A stretch of 35,367 bases of DNA from Chloroflexota bacterium (GTDB lineage Bacteria; Chloroflexota; Dormibacteria; Dormibacterales; Dormibacteraceae), in assembly GCA_005880795.1 (NCBI GenBank), contig VBGP01000127.1:1-35367 (forward strand). The letters are read 5' to 3'. The position numbers and the translations under genes are program-made. Every line of letters begins with the position of its first letter. The first letter of the stretch is position 1. Below the pieces are notes generated by a model. The model did not search any database. It worked only from the letters and a program-made list of their open reading frames with translations, and was not told the DNA's origin. Below are positions 7,999-15,179 of this stretch, piece by piece.

Positions 7999-8234
7999 AT
8001 AGTTTCGCGGCCCCGGGCTCCTTGCATCTTCGCGGCCTAGGCGGCCGGGCGCCGTCCGACCCCACGAAATCTGCGATTTCGCGGGGGCCCCTGGAGGGCG
8101 CTGAAGCCGGCGTCGACTCCTGCGCGCGCTCGGTCACGCATCTGCGCGATGCGCTCTCTCGCGTGCTCGTCGTCTCCTTGGCTCCGGCCGCCGATGCCGC
8201 GAATCTGCGGCGGACCCCGGGGCCGTGAAACTAT
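7999..8234. repeat. 236-bp segment with 19-bp terminal inverted repeats
   Basis: The left end ATAGTTTCGCGGCCCCGGG (7999-8017) and the right end CCCGGGGCCGTGAAACTAT (8216-8234) are inverted copies with one mismatch in 19. The interior contains further small hairpins, such as CGAAAT-ctgcg-ATTTCG and GCCGC-gaatct-GCGGC, and no credible gene. Each outer end stops a few bases before a start codon: mobA ATG at 7993 (minus) and the amidohydrolase TTG at 8245 (plus). Both genes are therefore preceded by the same GAAACTAT sequence. It could be a MITE-like insertion bringing outward promoters, or a symmetrical divergent regulatory region. No clear target-site duplication is visible. Confidence 0.75.
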
Positions 8235-8237
8235 AAG
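8232..8237 (+). promoter_or_regulatory. Candidate -10 box of the amidohydrolase
   Basis: TATAAG lies 7 nt before the TTG start at 8245, at the junction with the right inverted repeat. If used, the mRNA would have almost no leader. No convincing -35 is visible. Confidence 0.4.
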
Positions 8238-8244
8238 TCTCGCT

Positions 8245-9087
8245 TTGCAGGCGATTGATTTTCACGTCCACCTGCCGACGCCCGAATGGCTCGACGTGTC
8301 CATGAAAGGCTATGTCGAGGCGGCCGAGTCGTATTTCCGCTCCAAGGTGGCGCGGAAGTCGCTGGAGGAGCTGGCCCGCGAGTACGACGAGATGGACGTG
8401 GTGGCGGTGCTGCTCGCCTGGGACGCCGAGACAGCCACCGGGCGTCCGCGTGTCCCCAACGACCTGGTCGCCCAGGCCGTGCGCGAATATCCGAAGACCT
8501 TCGTCGGGTTTGGCAGCGTCGACCCGCTCAAGGGCGAGCGCGCGGTGGCCGAGCTCGACCGCATCGCCGAGCTGGGCCTCAAGGGCGTCAAGCTGCACCC
8601 ATCGCTCCAAGCCTTCGCACCCAACGAGGAGAAGCACTGGCCGCTGTACGAAAAGTGCCAGGAGCTGGGCCTGATCACGCTCTTTCACACCGGCACGAGC
8701 GGGATCGGCGCGGGACAGCCAGGAGGCCAGGGCATCCGGATCGACTTCGCCCGGCCCATCTGGCTGGACGCGCCGGCGGCCGCATTTCCTGACCTGCGAA
8801 TCATCGCGGCGCACTTCGGCTACCCGTGGCACCTCGAGCTGCTGGCGATGGCGCTGCACAAGACCAACATCTACATCGACATCTCGGGCTGGGCGCCGCG
8901 CTACATACCGACCGAGGTGATCCGCGACATGAAGGGCCGGCTGCAGGATCAATTCGTCTTCGGCAGCGACTATCCGTTCATCCAGCCCCAGCGCTGCCTC
9001 GACGAGCTGAAGGGTCTCGACATCCCGAACGGCGTGCTGGAGAAGGTGCTGGTCGGCAACGGCAAGCGGCTACTGGAAATCGCCTAG
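8245..9087 (+). CDS. Amidohydrolase 2 family metal-dependent hydrolase
   Basis: A 280-aa TIM-barrel hydrolase of the amidohydrolase-2 (PF04909) type. The N-terminal metal motif is AIDFHVHLPTPEWLD, followed by GFGSVDPLKGERAV, GLKGVKLHPSLQAFAPNE, LITLFHTGTSGIG, IIAAHFGYPWHLELLAMA and QFVFGSDYPFIQP with the final active-site Asp. The family includes decarboxylases and hydrolases acting on aromatic and keto acids; the substrate here is not predictable. The start is a TTG at 8245 just ahead of QAIDFHVH; the frame is open upstream through the inverted-repeat element but that part does not resemble the family. There is no ribosome binding site, in keeping with a leaderless mRNA. Confidence 0.88.
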   Translation: MQAIDFHVHLPTPEWLDVSMKGYVEAAESYFRSKVARKSLEELAREYDEMDVVAVLLAWDAETATGRPRVPNDLVAQAVREYPKTFVGFGSVDPLKGERAVAELDRIAELGLKGVKLHPSLQAFAPNEEKHWPLYEKCQELGLITLFHTGTSGIGAGQPGGQGIRIDFARPIWLDAPAAAFPDLRIIAAHFGYPWHLELLAMALHKTNIYIDISGWAPRYIPTEVIRDMKGRLQDQFVFGSDYPFIQPQRCLDELKGLDIPNGVLEKVLVGNGKRLLEIA

Positions 9088-9088
9088 C

Positions 9089-9139
9089 CTGTAAACAGCT
9101 GCTTGACGGCTGTCAAGTATTGGTTATCTTGCTCGCAAG
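9089..9139 (+). promoter_or_regulatory. Sigma70-type promoter overlaid by three small palindromes
   Basis: TTGACG (9103-9108) and TATCTT (9125-9130) are spaced by 16 nt, a good housekeeping-type promoter, with the ATG at 9140 only 9 nt past the -10. Three inverted repeats are stacked on it: CTGT-aa-ACAG (9089-9098), CTTGAC-ggct-GTCAAG (9102-9117, covering the -35) and CTTGC-tc-GCAAG (9128-9139, covering the transcription start). Such an arrangement suggests repressor control. Confidence 0.65.
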
Positions 9140-9739
9140 ATGGCCGCGGAGACGCAGCGACGCATCCTTCTCGCCGAGTCCGATCATCTGCTCGATGACG
9201 TAGAGACGCTGCGGCTGCACGACGAAAGCGAAGCCCCGCTTCGACTTCGCGAGGCGATTCGGGCTTTGCAGATCCGGCTCGGTCGCCGCAACCCACCGCT
9301 GCCATCCGCAACACTCGACGCTGCGCACGAGCTGGTCTTCGCCGTGCAGCAGCGGCTGATGGCGGCCAACCCGAAGAATCCACGCCCGGTTCGTCACGCC
9401 AACCGGCCGAGCGGCCAGCCGGTATTCACGATCGTTCGCGAAGACCGCAGGTGGAAGGTGCTAACCCTTCCCCCTCCTGTGGCGAGCGGTGACGAGGCGG
9501 CGTGGATGGAGCTGGTCGAGTCGACGGTCGAACGCGCTTGGGACCGCTGGTGCTACGCGCAGCACCAGGCGACACGGGCCGTGCGCCTGCGCGCCCGGCC
9601 ACACCTGGCGCTGGCCGTCGCGCGCGCCGCGTGGAACAACTACTGGCTCCTGCTGCAGGACGCCGAGCGAATCAAGGAACGGCTCAGCGCCTCGCGCGTG
9701 CGGCCTGCTGGAGAAACGTTCGGAGCTCCTCGGCGCTGA
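9140..9739 (+). CDS. Hypothetical protein, 199 aa
   Basis: I do not recognise the family. The protein is soluble, Arg/Leu/Ala rich, with a helical N-terminal third (ETQRRILLAESDHLLDDVETL), a middle segment GQPVFTIVREDRRWKVLTLP that looks like a beta hairpin, and a helical C-terminal part rich in Trp and aromatic residues (ERAWDRWCYAQHQATRAVRL, AAWNNYWLLLQDAERIKERL). No signal peptide, membrane segment or cysteine motif is seen. The ATG at 9140 follows a strong promoter without a leader. Its last 56 bp overlap, tail to tail, the 3' end of the minus-strand gene at 9684-9908. Codon use matches neighbouring genes. Confidence 0.7.
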   Translation: MAAETQRRILLAESDHLLDDVETLRLHDESEAPLRLREAIRALQIRLGRRNPPLPSATLDAAHELVFAVQQRLMAANPKNPRPVRHANRPSGQPVFTIVREDRRWKVLTLPPPVASGDEAAWMELVESTVERAWDRWCYAQHQATRAVRLRARPHLALAVARAAWNNYWLLLQDAERIKERLSASRVRPAGETFGAPRR

Positions 9740-9908
9740 CCGGTCCATCTGCATCGCGCACTCGAGCCGCGAAGAGCAGCATGAATCGCCGGAGACCGAC
9801 GTCGTCGAGCATGGTTGCCGCCTCGATGATCTCGGCTGCGGCCTCGTGGTCGTTCGGATCGAGGATCCGCGCCAGGCTGTCCGCGAAGTCGTCCGGTAGC
9901 TCGCCCAT
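9684..9908 (-). CDS. Small hypothetical acidic protein, 74 aa
   Basis: A reading frame of 74 aa from the ATG at 9908: it begins MGELPDDFADSLARILDPND and contains AAAEIIEAATMLDDVGLRRF and VSAEELRTFLQQAARARR. It is Asp/Glu/Ala rich and mostly helical. The frame stays open a long way upstream, but that portion is antisense to the acyl-CoA synthetase and does not look like protein. The start lies only 24 bp from the divergent acyl-CoA synthetase ATG. Its 3' end overlaps the plus-strand gene ending at 9739 by 56 bp. Family unknown; the codon pattern supports it, but an annotation artefact is possible. Confidence 0.55.
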   Translation of the reverse strand: MGELPDDFADSLARILDPNDHEAAAEIIEAATMLDDVGLRRFMLLFAARVRDADGPVSAEELRTFLQQAARARR

Positions 9909-9932
9909 GGTCTTGTAGCGACAATTAAACGC

Positions 9933-11888
9933 ATGCAACCGGTCGTGATCGGGGACGTGATCTGGGAACCGAGCCGCGAGGTCGTCGAGCGGAGCCGGCT
10001 CAAGAGGTTCATGGACCGGCACGGCATTGAGACCTTCGACGAGCTGTTGAAGCGCGCCGACGATGACATCGAGTGGTTCTGGGACGCCGCAATCAAGGAC
10101 ATCGACATCGCTTTCTTCCGCCCTTACGAAAAGGTGGTCGACCTGTCCCAGGGCAAGCCGTGGGCGAGGTGGTGGGTCGGCGGTCGCATGAACATCGTGC
10201 AGAGCTGCCTGGACCGACATCGCGACGGCGACTTCCATGACAAGACGGCGATCATCTGGGAAGGCGAGCCCGGCGAGGTCCGCACGCTCAGCTATGCCGA
10301 GCTCGACCAGCAGGTGTCGCGGCTCGCCGGCGCGCTGCGCAGGCTGGGCGTTGCACCGGGCGACCGGGTCGCGATCTTCATGCCGCTGTGTCCTGAGGTA
10401 GCAGTTTCGGTCCTCGCGGCGGCGAAGATCGGCGCGGTTATCATCCCGCTGTTTTCGGGCTACGGGCCGGAGGCGATCGCGACCCGTCTGCGCGACGGCG
10501 ATGCGAAGGTGCTCATCTGCGCGGACGGTTTCTACCGGCGCGGCCACGTCATCCCCATGAAGGAGACCGCGGACAAAGCGCTCGTCAACGCTCCGTCCGT
10601 CAAGAAGGTAATCGTCCATCGCCGGGTGGTGCGCGAGATCCCATGGACCCACGGGCGCGACCTGGTGTGGGAGGTGCTCCTGGAGGACCACCCGGACCGG
10701 GCTCGCACGGAAGAGCTCGACCCCGAGGACCCGCTGATGATCATCTACACCTCCGGCACCACGGGCAAACCCAAAGGCACCCTGCATGTGCACGGAGGCT
10801 TCCCGGTGAAGACGGCCCAGGACATGGCGCACGGGTTCGACGTCGGGCCCGACGACATCGTGTTCTGGTACACGGACCTCGGCTGGATGATGGGCCCCTG
10901 GCTGATCTTCGGGACGCTCGTCCTGGGCGCGACGATGCTCCTGTACGAAGGCACACCCGACTATCCGGCGGCCGACCGGCTCTGGCGCATGGTGGAGCAG
11001 CACAAGGTCACGGTGCTCGGTGTTTCTCCCACCCTTGTGCGCGGCTTGATGACGCACGGCGACGAGGTGCCCGCGCACCACGACCTTTCGAGCCTGCGCA
11101 TCCTCGGCGGGACCGGTGAACCCTGGAACCCCGAGCCGTTCCAGTGGTATTTCCGCCACGTCGGCAGGAGCCGGATCCCGGTCATCAACTACACAGGAGG
11201 CACGGAGATCTCAGGCGGCATCCTCTGCGGCAACGTGATCACGCGACTTCGCCCGTGCTCCTTCGCAGGCCCGGTGCCGGGCATGGCGGCGGACGTCTTC
11301 GGCGCCGACGGGCAGTCGATTCGCGGCGAGGTCGGCGAGCTCGTCATCCGCAACCCGTGGCCGGGTATGACCCGAGGCTTCTGGGGCGACAAGGACCGGT
11401 ATCTCGAGACGTACTGGAGCCGTTACGACGGCATCTGGGTGCACGGGGATTGGGCCTACGTCGATCCCGAGGATGGCCTGTGGTACGTGCTCGGCCGGTC
11501 CGACGACACGATCAAGATCGCCGGCAAGCGACTGGGGCCGGCCGAGGTTGAGTCGGTGCTGGTGGGACATGCGGCGGTCGCTGAAGCGGCCGCGATCGGC
11601 GTGCCCGATGAGCTCAAGGGCGAGGCGCTGGTGTGCTTCGTCATCCTCCGGCCGAATCAGGTGGCCAGCTCGGAGCTGGCCGTGGAGCTTCAGGACCTGG
11701 TAGCCACAGCCCTGGGCAAACCGCTGCGGCCTAAGGCCGTGCACTTCGTGGACGACCTGCCGCGAACGCGCAACGCCAAGATCCTCCGCCGGGTCGTGAA
11801 GTCCGTCTACACCGGCAAGGACCCGGGAGACCTGTCGTCGCTCGAGAACCCCAGCGCGCTCGCGGCAATCGGCGCCACTAGAAGCTGA
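9933..11888 (+). CDS. AMP-forming acyl-CoA synthetase (acetyl-CoA synthetase-like)
   Basis: A 651-aa member of the ANL superfamily that activates a carboxylic acid with ATP to an acyl-adenylate and then to acyl-CoA. Visible motifs: an ACAS-type N-terminus with WFWDAAIKDIDI, the P-loop-like YTSGTTGKPKGTLHVHGG near residue 272, WYTDLGWMMGPWLIFG, INYTGGTEISGGILCGN, HGDWAYVDPEDGLWYVLGRS with DDTIKIAGKRLGPAEVE, and the C-terminal RTRNAKILRR with the catalytic lysine. The family N-terminus supports the ATG at 9933. Full length is normal for acetyl/propionyl-CoA synthetases, but several pocket motifs differ from canonical Acs, so the acid is uncertain. The last 11 bp overlap the convergent DsrE-family gene. 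Confidence 0.92.
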   Translation: MQPVVIGDVIWEPSREVVERSRLKRFMDRHGIETFDELLKRADDDIEWFWDAAIKDIDIAFFRPYEKVVDLSQGKPWARWWVGGRMNIVQSCLDRHRDGDFHDKTAIIWEGEPGEVRTLSYAELDQQVSRLAGALRRLGVAPGDRVAIFMPLCPEVAVSVLAAAKIGAVIIPLFSGYGPEAIATRLRDGDAKVLICADGFYRRGHVIPMKETADKALVNAPSVKKVIVHRRVVREIPWTHGRDLVWEVLLEDHPDRARTEELDPEDPLMIIYTSGTTGKPKGTLHVHGGFPVKTAQDMAHGFDVGPDDIVFWYTDLGWMMGPWLIFGTLVLGATMLLYEGTPDYPAADRLWRMVEQHKVTVLGVSPTLVRGLMTHGDEVPAHHDLSSLRILGGTGEPWNPEPFQWYFRHVGRSRIPVINYTGGTEISGGILCGNVITRLRPCSFAGPVPGMAADVFGADGQSIRGEVGELVIRNPWPGMTRGFWGDKDRYLETYWSRYDGIWVHGDWAYVDPEDGLWYVLGRSDDTIKIAGKRLGPAEVESVLVGHAAVAEAAAIGVPDELKGEALVCFVILRPNQVASSELAVELQDLVATALGKPLRPKAVHFVDDLPRTRNAKILRRVVKSVYTGKDPGDLSSLENPSALAAIGATRS

Positions 11889-12240
11889 GGACCTTATCCG
11901 CCTCCATGGTCAGGCGCACCAGGTCCGGCGGCGTGATGTATTTCATGTTTGGGGTGAGCATCTCCGGCAAGACCCCACGGGCCTCAGCACACCCTTTTCA
12001 AACGTAGACCGGGATCTCGTGATCGAGGCATTTGTCGAGCAGATCGCGCAGCGGCGGCAGGCCCAGGCCGAACACGTTGGCGATCACGTCGGGCTTGACC
12101 AGCTCGGCGGAGTCGCCCGCCAGAGCGACCGCGACCTCGGTGCCGGCCGGCTTTGCACCGTTGACCGCGATGTGGAACGGCACGCTCGCGCGGGTGGGTT
12201 CCTCTGGTCCGGCGGCGGTGACGATCAGTAGGCCCGGCAC
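11878..12240 (-). CDS. DsrE-family protein with in-frame UGA (candidate selenoprotein)
   Basis: Read through one TGA this gives a complete 120-aa DsrE/DsrF-like protein, a small alpha/beta fold in which a conserved cysteine carries persulfide or redox chemistry. The sequence runs LLIVTAAGPEEPTRASVPFH, VAVALAGDSAELVKPD, LRDLLDKCLDHEIPVYV, then TGA at 12000-11998 (codon 81), then KGCAEARGVLPEM, ending LTMEADKVLSF and TAG at 11880-11878. The family normally has Cys at the TGA (VYVCxxC), so the motif would be U-x-x-C. The part after the TGA keeps family motifs and coding-like codon use, so it has not decayed. Alternatives are a sequencing error or a recent nonsense mutation. Start: GTG at 12240 or 12246; a CATACT box fits a leaderless start at 12240. 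No selenium genes lie in this window. Confidence 0.72.
11969..11985 (-). promoter_or_regulatory. SECIS-like hairpin downstream of the in-frame UGA
   Basis: On the minus strand, 12 nt after the TGA, GAGGCCC pairs with GGGUCUU (7 bp, two G-U pairs) around a GUG loop. The loop begins 19 nt after the UGA and its first base is G. As I recall, bacterial SECIS models require a 4-16 bp stem, a G in the first positions of the apical loop and 16-37 nt from the UGA; this hairpin fits. Short hairpins are common in GC-rich DNA, so this is supportive only. Confidence 0.5.
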
Positions 12241-12247
12241 GGCCACC

Positions 12248-12255
12248 AGTATGGT
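12248..12255. promoter_or_regulatory. Overlapping divergent -10 boxes
   Basis: TATGGT on the plus strand (12250-12255) ends 9 nt before the transporter TTG at 12265. CATACT on the minus strand (12248-12253) ends 7 nt before the DsrE-family GTG at 12240. The two hexamers overlap, suggesting one bidirectional promoter with leaderless transcripts on both sides. Clear -35 elements are not seen. Confidence 0.4.
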
Positions 12256-12264
12256 CGAGATCGC

Positions 12265-13440
12265 TTGAGACTGACGCGCGCCGACTGGGTGCGCCTTCTC
12301 ATGCTCTGGCTCGGCGGCATCGACCTGCGGCTGACCATGCTCGCGGTGCCCCCGCTCATTCCGCTGATCCATCGCGAGCTGCACCTCGACGAGAAAGCGG
12401 TCGGTGCGCTGGTCTCGGGGCCGGTGCTGCTGCTTGCGATCGCGGCGGTTCCAGGTTCACTCCTGATCGCCAAGCTCGGCATCCGCGGCGCACTTGTAAC
12501 GGGGCTGGGCGCGATCGCCGTGTTCGGCGCCCTGCGCGGATTCGGCCCCAGCGCTCCTGTGTTGTTCAGCGCCACGTTCCTGATGGGCCTCGGAGTCGCG
12601 GTGACCCAGCCCGCCTTTCCCGCCCTCGTGCGCGAATGGTTTCCCCGCCGGATCGCGATCGCCACCGCGGTCTACAGCAACGGCATCCTGATCGGCGAAA
12701 CATTGCCAACGGTGCTGACGACACCGTTCGGCGTGCTGCCGCTGACACACGGCGACTGGCGGTGGGCGCTCGCAACGTGGTCGGTGCTGGTGGCGCTCAG
12801 CACCATCACGATCGGGTTGGCGGCGCCCAAGCGCGCCTCTCGGGTCGCCGCGCCGTCGCGCTGGTGGCCGGACTGGCGGCAGGGCCAGGCGATCCGCATC
12901 GGGATCGTGATGGGCATGGCCTCGGCGGCGTACTTCGGGGCTAACGCCTACATCCCCGACTTTCTCGACCAGACCGGGCGCCACAACCTCATCTCCCCCA
13001 CGCTCGCCCTGCTGAACGGATCGCAGCTGCTCACCGCGCCGGCCGTCGCGCTCTGGCCGCGGTTGCTGACCGGCCGGGCCGGGTTCATCGGATCGGCCGC
13101 GATCATGGCGATGGCCCAGCTCGGTCTCGTGCTGACGCCCGGCGCCGGCGTGCTTGGCTGGGCGTTTGTCCTCGGCTTTGCCACCGCTCTGGCGTTCGTG
13201 GTGGTGCTGAGCCTGCCGCCACGCGTGGCGCCGGCCGGAGACGTGGCGCGCATGAGCGCGGCGATCTTCACGCTCCAGTACGCAACCGCATTTGTCGTAC
13301 CGCTGATCGCGGGCGCGCTTTGGGATGCCTCGGGCAAGGCGCTCTTCGCCTTCATCCCCGGGATCGCCGCCGCAGCGGCGATGGCGTGGGGCGCCATGGC
13401 GCTGCGCATTCCGGACCGCGTACAGTCCGCGCCGTCTTAG
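12265..13440 (+). CDS. MFS transporter, CynX/NimT-like
   Basis: A 391-aa integral membrane protein with about twelve hydrophobic segments, including VRLLMLWLGGIDLRLTMLAV, LLLAIAAVPGSLLIAKLGI, FSATFLMGLGVAVTQPAFPA and AFVLGFATALAFVVVLSLPP. The opening motif with GGIDLRLTMLAVPPLIPLI resembles the cyanate/nitroimidazole (CynX/NimT) branch of the major facilitator superfamily, where WxxxNLRxA is typical. The substrate is unknown. Start TTG at 12265 without a ribosome binding site, 24 bp or less from the divergent DsrE-family gene. The stop overlaps the convergent amine oxidase stop by 4 bp (TTAG). Confidence 0.85.
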   Translation: MRLTRADWVRLLMLWLGGIDLRLTMLAVPPLIPLIHRELHLDEKAVGALVSGPVLLLAIAAVPGSLLIAKLGIRGALVTGLGAIAVFGALRGFGPSAPVLFSATFLMGLGVAVTQPAFPALVREWFPRRIAIATAVYSNGILIGETLPTVLTTPFGVLPLTHGDWRWALATWSVLVALSTITIGLAAPKRASRVAAPSRWWPDWRQGQAIRIGIVMGMASAAYFGANAYIPDFLDQTGRHNLISPTLALLNGSQLLTAPAVALWPRLLTGRAGFIGSAAIMAMAQLGLVLTPGAGVLGWAFVLGFATALAFVVVLSLPPRVAPAGDVARMSAAIFTLQYATAFVVPLIAGALWDASGKALFAFIPGIAAAAAMAWGAMALRIPDRVQSAPS

Positions 13441-15104
13441 GTCGTGATCCCTGCCTTGTAGTCGGACAGGATCTCGTTCGCCGCGCGCGCTCCTTCCTCA
13501 GCCCCACCTTCCATGAAGCCCTGGAAGTTGGTCGAGCAGTGCTCTCCGGCAAAGTGGCACTTCCCGGTGACGGGATCGGGCTGCCGCGCCCCTTCGTACC
13601 CGCTGAACTGGGTGTACTGGCCGACCTTCCAGTAGGAGTACGAGCCGAGCAGAAATGGGTTGGCCAACGGCACGTCAAGCGTCGCGCGGCCGTTCCACTG
13701 CTGGGTGATTCCTGGAAACACTGGCTCGATCTGGCTGAGGAATGTTCTCGCGAACCGGCTTGCCACCTTGGGGTCCGAGGCGTTGCCGGTGAACGATGCC
13801 AGCGGTACCCCGCCACCCGTGTAGTCGACCAGGATGCCGGTCGCGCCGTCCTGCGCGCGGGTTACGTCCCATGTGTTCTGGTAGCCGGTGTCGGCGTATG
13901 TGGCGCCGTTGCCGATGCCCCAGGGGCCGGACGAGTTCCAGTAGCGCGAGTTGAACTGCAGCTGCAGCTTGGCGTTCTTGCCGTAGCCAAGTTGGGTGAT
14001 CGCCGTCTGCTTCAGCGGGATGAAGTCCGCCGCGCGATAAGCCGCGTCAGAGGCGAGGATCGTGCGCAGCACGGAGAACGGTATGGTCATGACGACCCGG
14101 TCGAAAGTCTTGGCGGTCGTGACGCTGCCGGTCTTCAGGCTGAGGGTGTAGGTGTTGTCGGCGTTGTGCACGATGCCCGTGAGCGCCGTGTTGAGCTGCA
14201 CGGTTCCCGGCGCAAGCGCAGACGCGATGGCCAGCGGCAGGCGCTCGTTTCCGCCCACGATGTGATAGCGCTCATCCGACGCGCCGAAGATCCGGAAGTT
14301 GCCGGGCACCGGCTGGAAGCCAAGCAGGTAGACCAGGTTGAGGGAGCTCTGTTCCTGCGTGACGTTGCCGTACTCGATGTTGTAGGCGACGTCGAGGAGC
14401 TGGCCCATCGGACTCCCGTGGCCACCCGGCACGCGGGTTTCGATCCAGTCGTGGAGGCTGAGATGGTCGAGGTCGAAGCCGGCCTGGGTGAAGGTGTTGT
14501 AAAGGGTCGGGAACGGCGCCGAGGTCAGGTCTTTCTTGACCGCGTTCCAGACGGGGCCGAAGTCGACGTTGGCCTGGGTCGCCGTGTAGTACTGGCCAAA
14601 GAAAAAGTCGGTTTCGGTGGAATGAACGGGCTCGGCCGCCAGGAGGTCGACGGTGGCGAGCTTGAAGCGGCTCGCCAGGCCAAGAATCGTCTTGTGCTTG
14701 CTGTCGATCAGCTCTCCGCAGTGCTCGCTGGTCTGAGCGTTGAGCCACGAGGTCGTGTCGGAGTGCATGCGGCCGCCCACGCGACTCGAGGCTTCGTAGA
14801 CAGTCGATGTGATACCCGCGTCCTGCAACGTCAGCGCGGCGTTCAGTCCCGCGATTCCTCCACCGATGATCGCGATGCGACCCTGGGTGCCTGATGGTTT
14901 GGATGTCGCCGCAAGTGCCGCAACCGGCCCGCTGAACGCCGCCGCGCCCACTGCTGCTCCGGTGACTTTCAAAAAGTCCCGGCGGGTCAGGCGCATCTGC
15001 CTGCGCTCTTCCTGGACCGCTCGGAGCGGACGGCCCGACCTTTCGGCCTCTTCGTAATCCTCGAACAGGGCCTGAAGACGTCTCAGCAGGGGCGTCCGCG
15101 CCAT
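13437..15104 (-). CDS. Tat-exported flavin monoamine oxidase family protein
   Basis: A 555-aa FAD enzyme of the monoamine/L-amino-acid oxidase family, which oxidises amines with release of aldehyde or keto acid, ammonia and peroxide. Near residues 37-66 a twin-arginine signal (LTRRDFLKVTGAAVGAAAF) follows a charged N-terminal extension, so the protein is likely exported folded. The FAD-binding GRIAIIGGGIAGLNAALTLQ and YEASSRVGGRMHSD motifs are intact, and the C-terminus has KCHFAGEHCSTNFQGFMEGG with AEEGARAANEIL. An AGGAGAG site lies 7 nt before the ATG at 15104; a GTG six bases upstream is too close to it. A terminator-like hairpin sits just upstream at 15125-15157. Confidence 0.9.
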   Translation of the reverse strand: MARTPLLRRLQALFEDYEEAERSGRPLRAVQEERRQMRLTRRDFLKVTGAAVGAAAFSGPVAALAATSKPSGTQGRIAIIGGGIAGLNAALTLQDAGITSTVYEASSRVGGRMHSDTTSWLNAQTSEHCGELIDSKHKTILGLASRFKLATVDLLAAEPVHSTETDFFFGQYYTATQANVDFGPVWNAVKKDLTSAPFPTLYNTFTQAGFDLDHLSLHDWIETRVPGGHGSPMGQLLDVAYNIEYGNVTQEQSSLNLVYLLGFQPVPGNFRIFGASDERYHIVGGNERLPLAIASALAPGTVQLNTALTGIVHNADNTYTLSLKTGSVTTAKTFDRVVMTIPFSVLRTILASDAAYRAADFIPLKQTAITQLGYGKNAKLQLQFNSRYWNSSGPWGIGNGATYADTGYQNTWDVTRAQDGATGILVDYTGGGVPLASFTGNASDPKVASRFARTFLSQIEPVFPGITQQWNGRATLDVPLANPFLLGSYSYWKVGQYTQFSGYEGARQPDPVTGKCHFAGEHCSTNFQGFMEGGAEEGARAANEILSDYKAGITT

Positions 15105-15124
15105 GGGCACACTCTCCTTTCGCG

Positions 15125-15157
15125 AAAAAACAGGGCCCCCAGTTTATGGGAGCCCTG
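15125..15157 (-). terminator. Rho-independent terminator after the Asp-box gene
   Basis: CAGGGC (15131-15136) pairs with GCCCTG (15152-15157), with extra CCC/GGG pairs inside, and on the minus strand is followed by six T residues (15130-15125). It ends the transcript of the secreted Asp-box gene. Because the amine oxidase start is only 20 bp further on, it may also act as an attenuator. In the plus direction a run of four T follows, so it could be bidirectional. Confidence 0.82.
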
Positions 15158-15179
15158 TTTTCAAATGGCCTTGTTTAGC

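Noticed and set aside
8149-8244. Start of the amidohydrolase at 8149
   Set aside because: The extra 32 codons fall in the inverted-repeat element and do not resemble the family; TTG at 8245 fits.
9909-11159. Long minus-strand frame upstream of the 74-aa gene
   Set aside because: Antisense to the acyl-CoA synthetase; only the last 74 codons from the ATG at 9908 look like protein.
12000-12384. Annotating the DsrE-family gene as ending at 11998, starting from an ATG at 12384
   Set aside because: The stop truncates a recognisable domain at its active-site cysteine, and residues before about 12246 are antisense to the transporter rather than family-like.
13320-14894. 524-codon plus-strand frame antisense to the amine oxidase
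   Set aside because: The opposite strand encodes a complete FAD enzyme with signal peptide; this frame has shadow composition.
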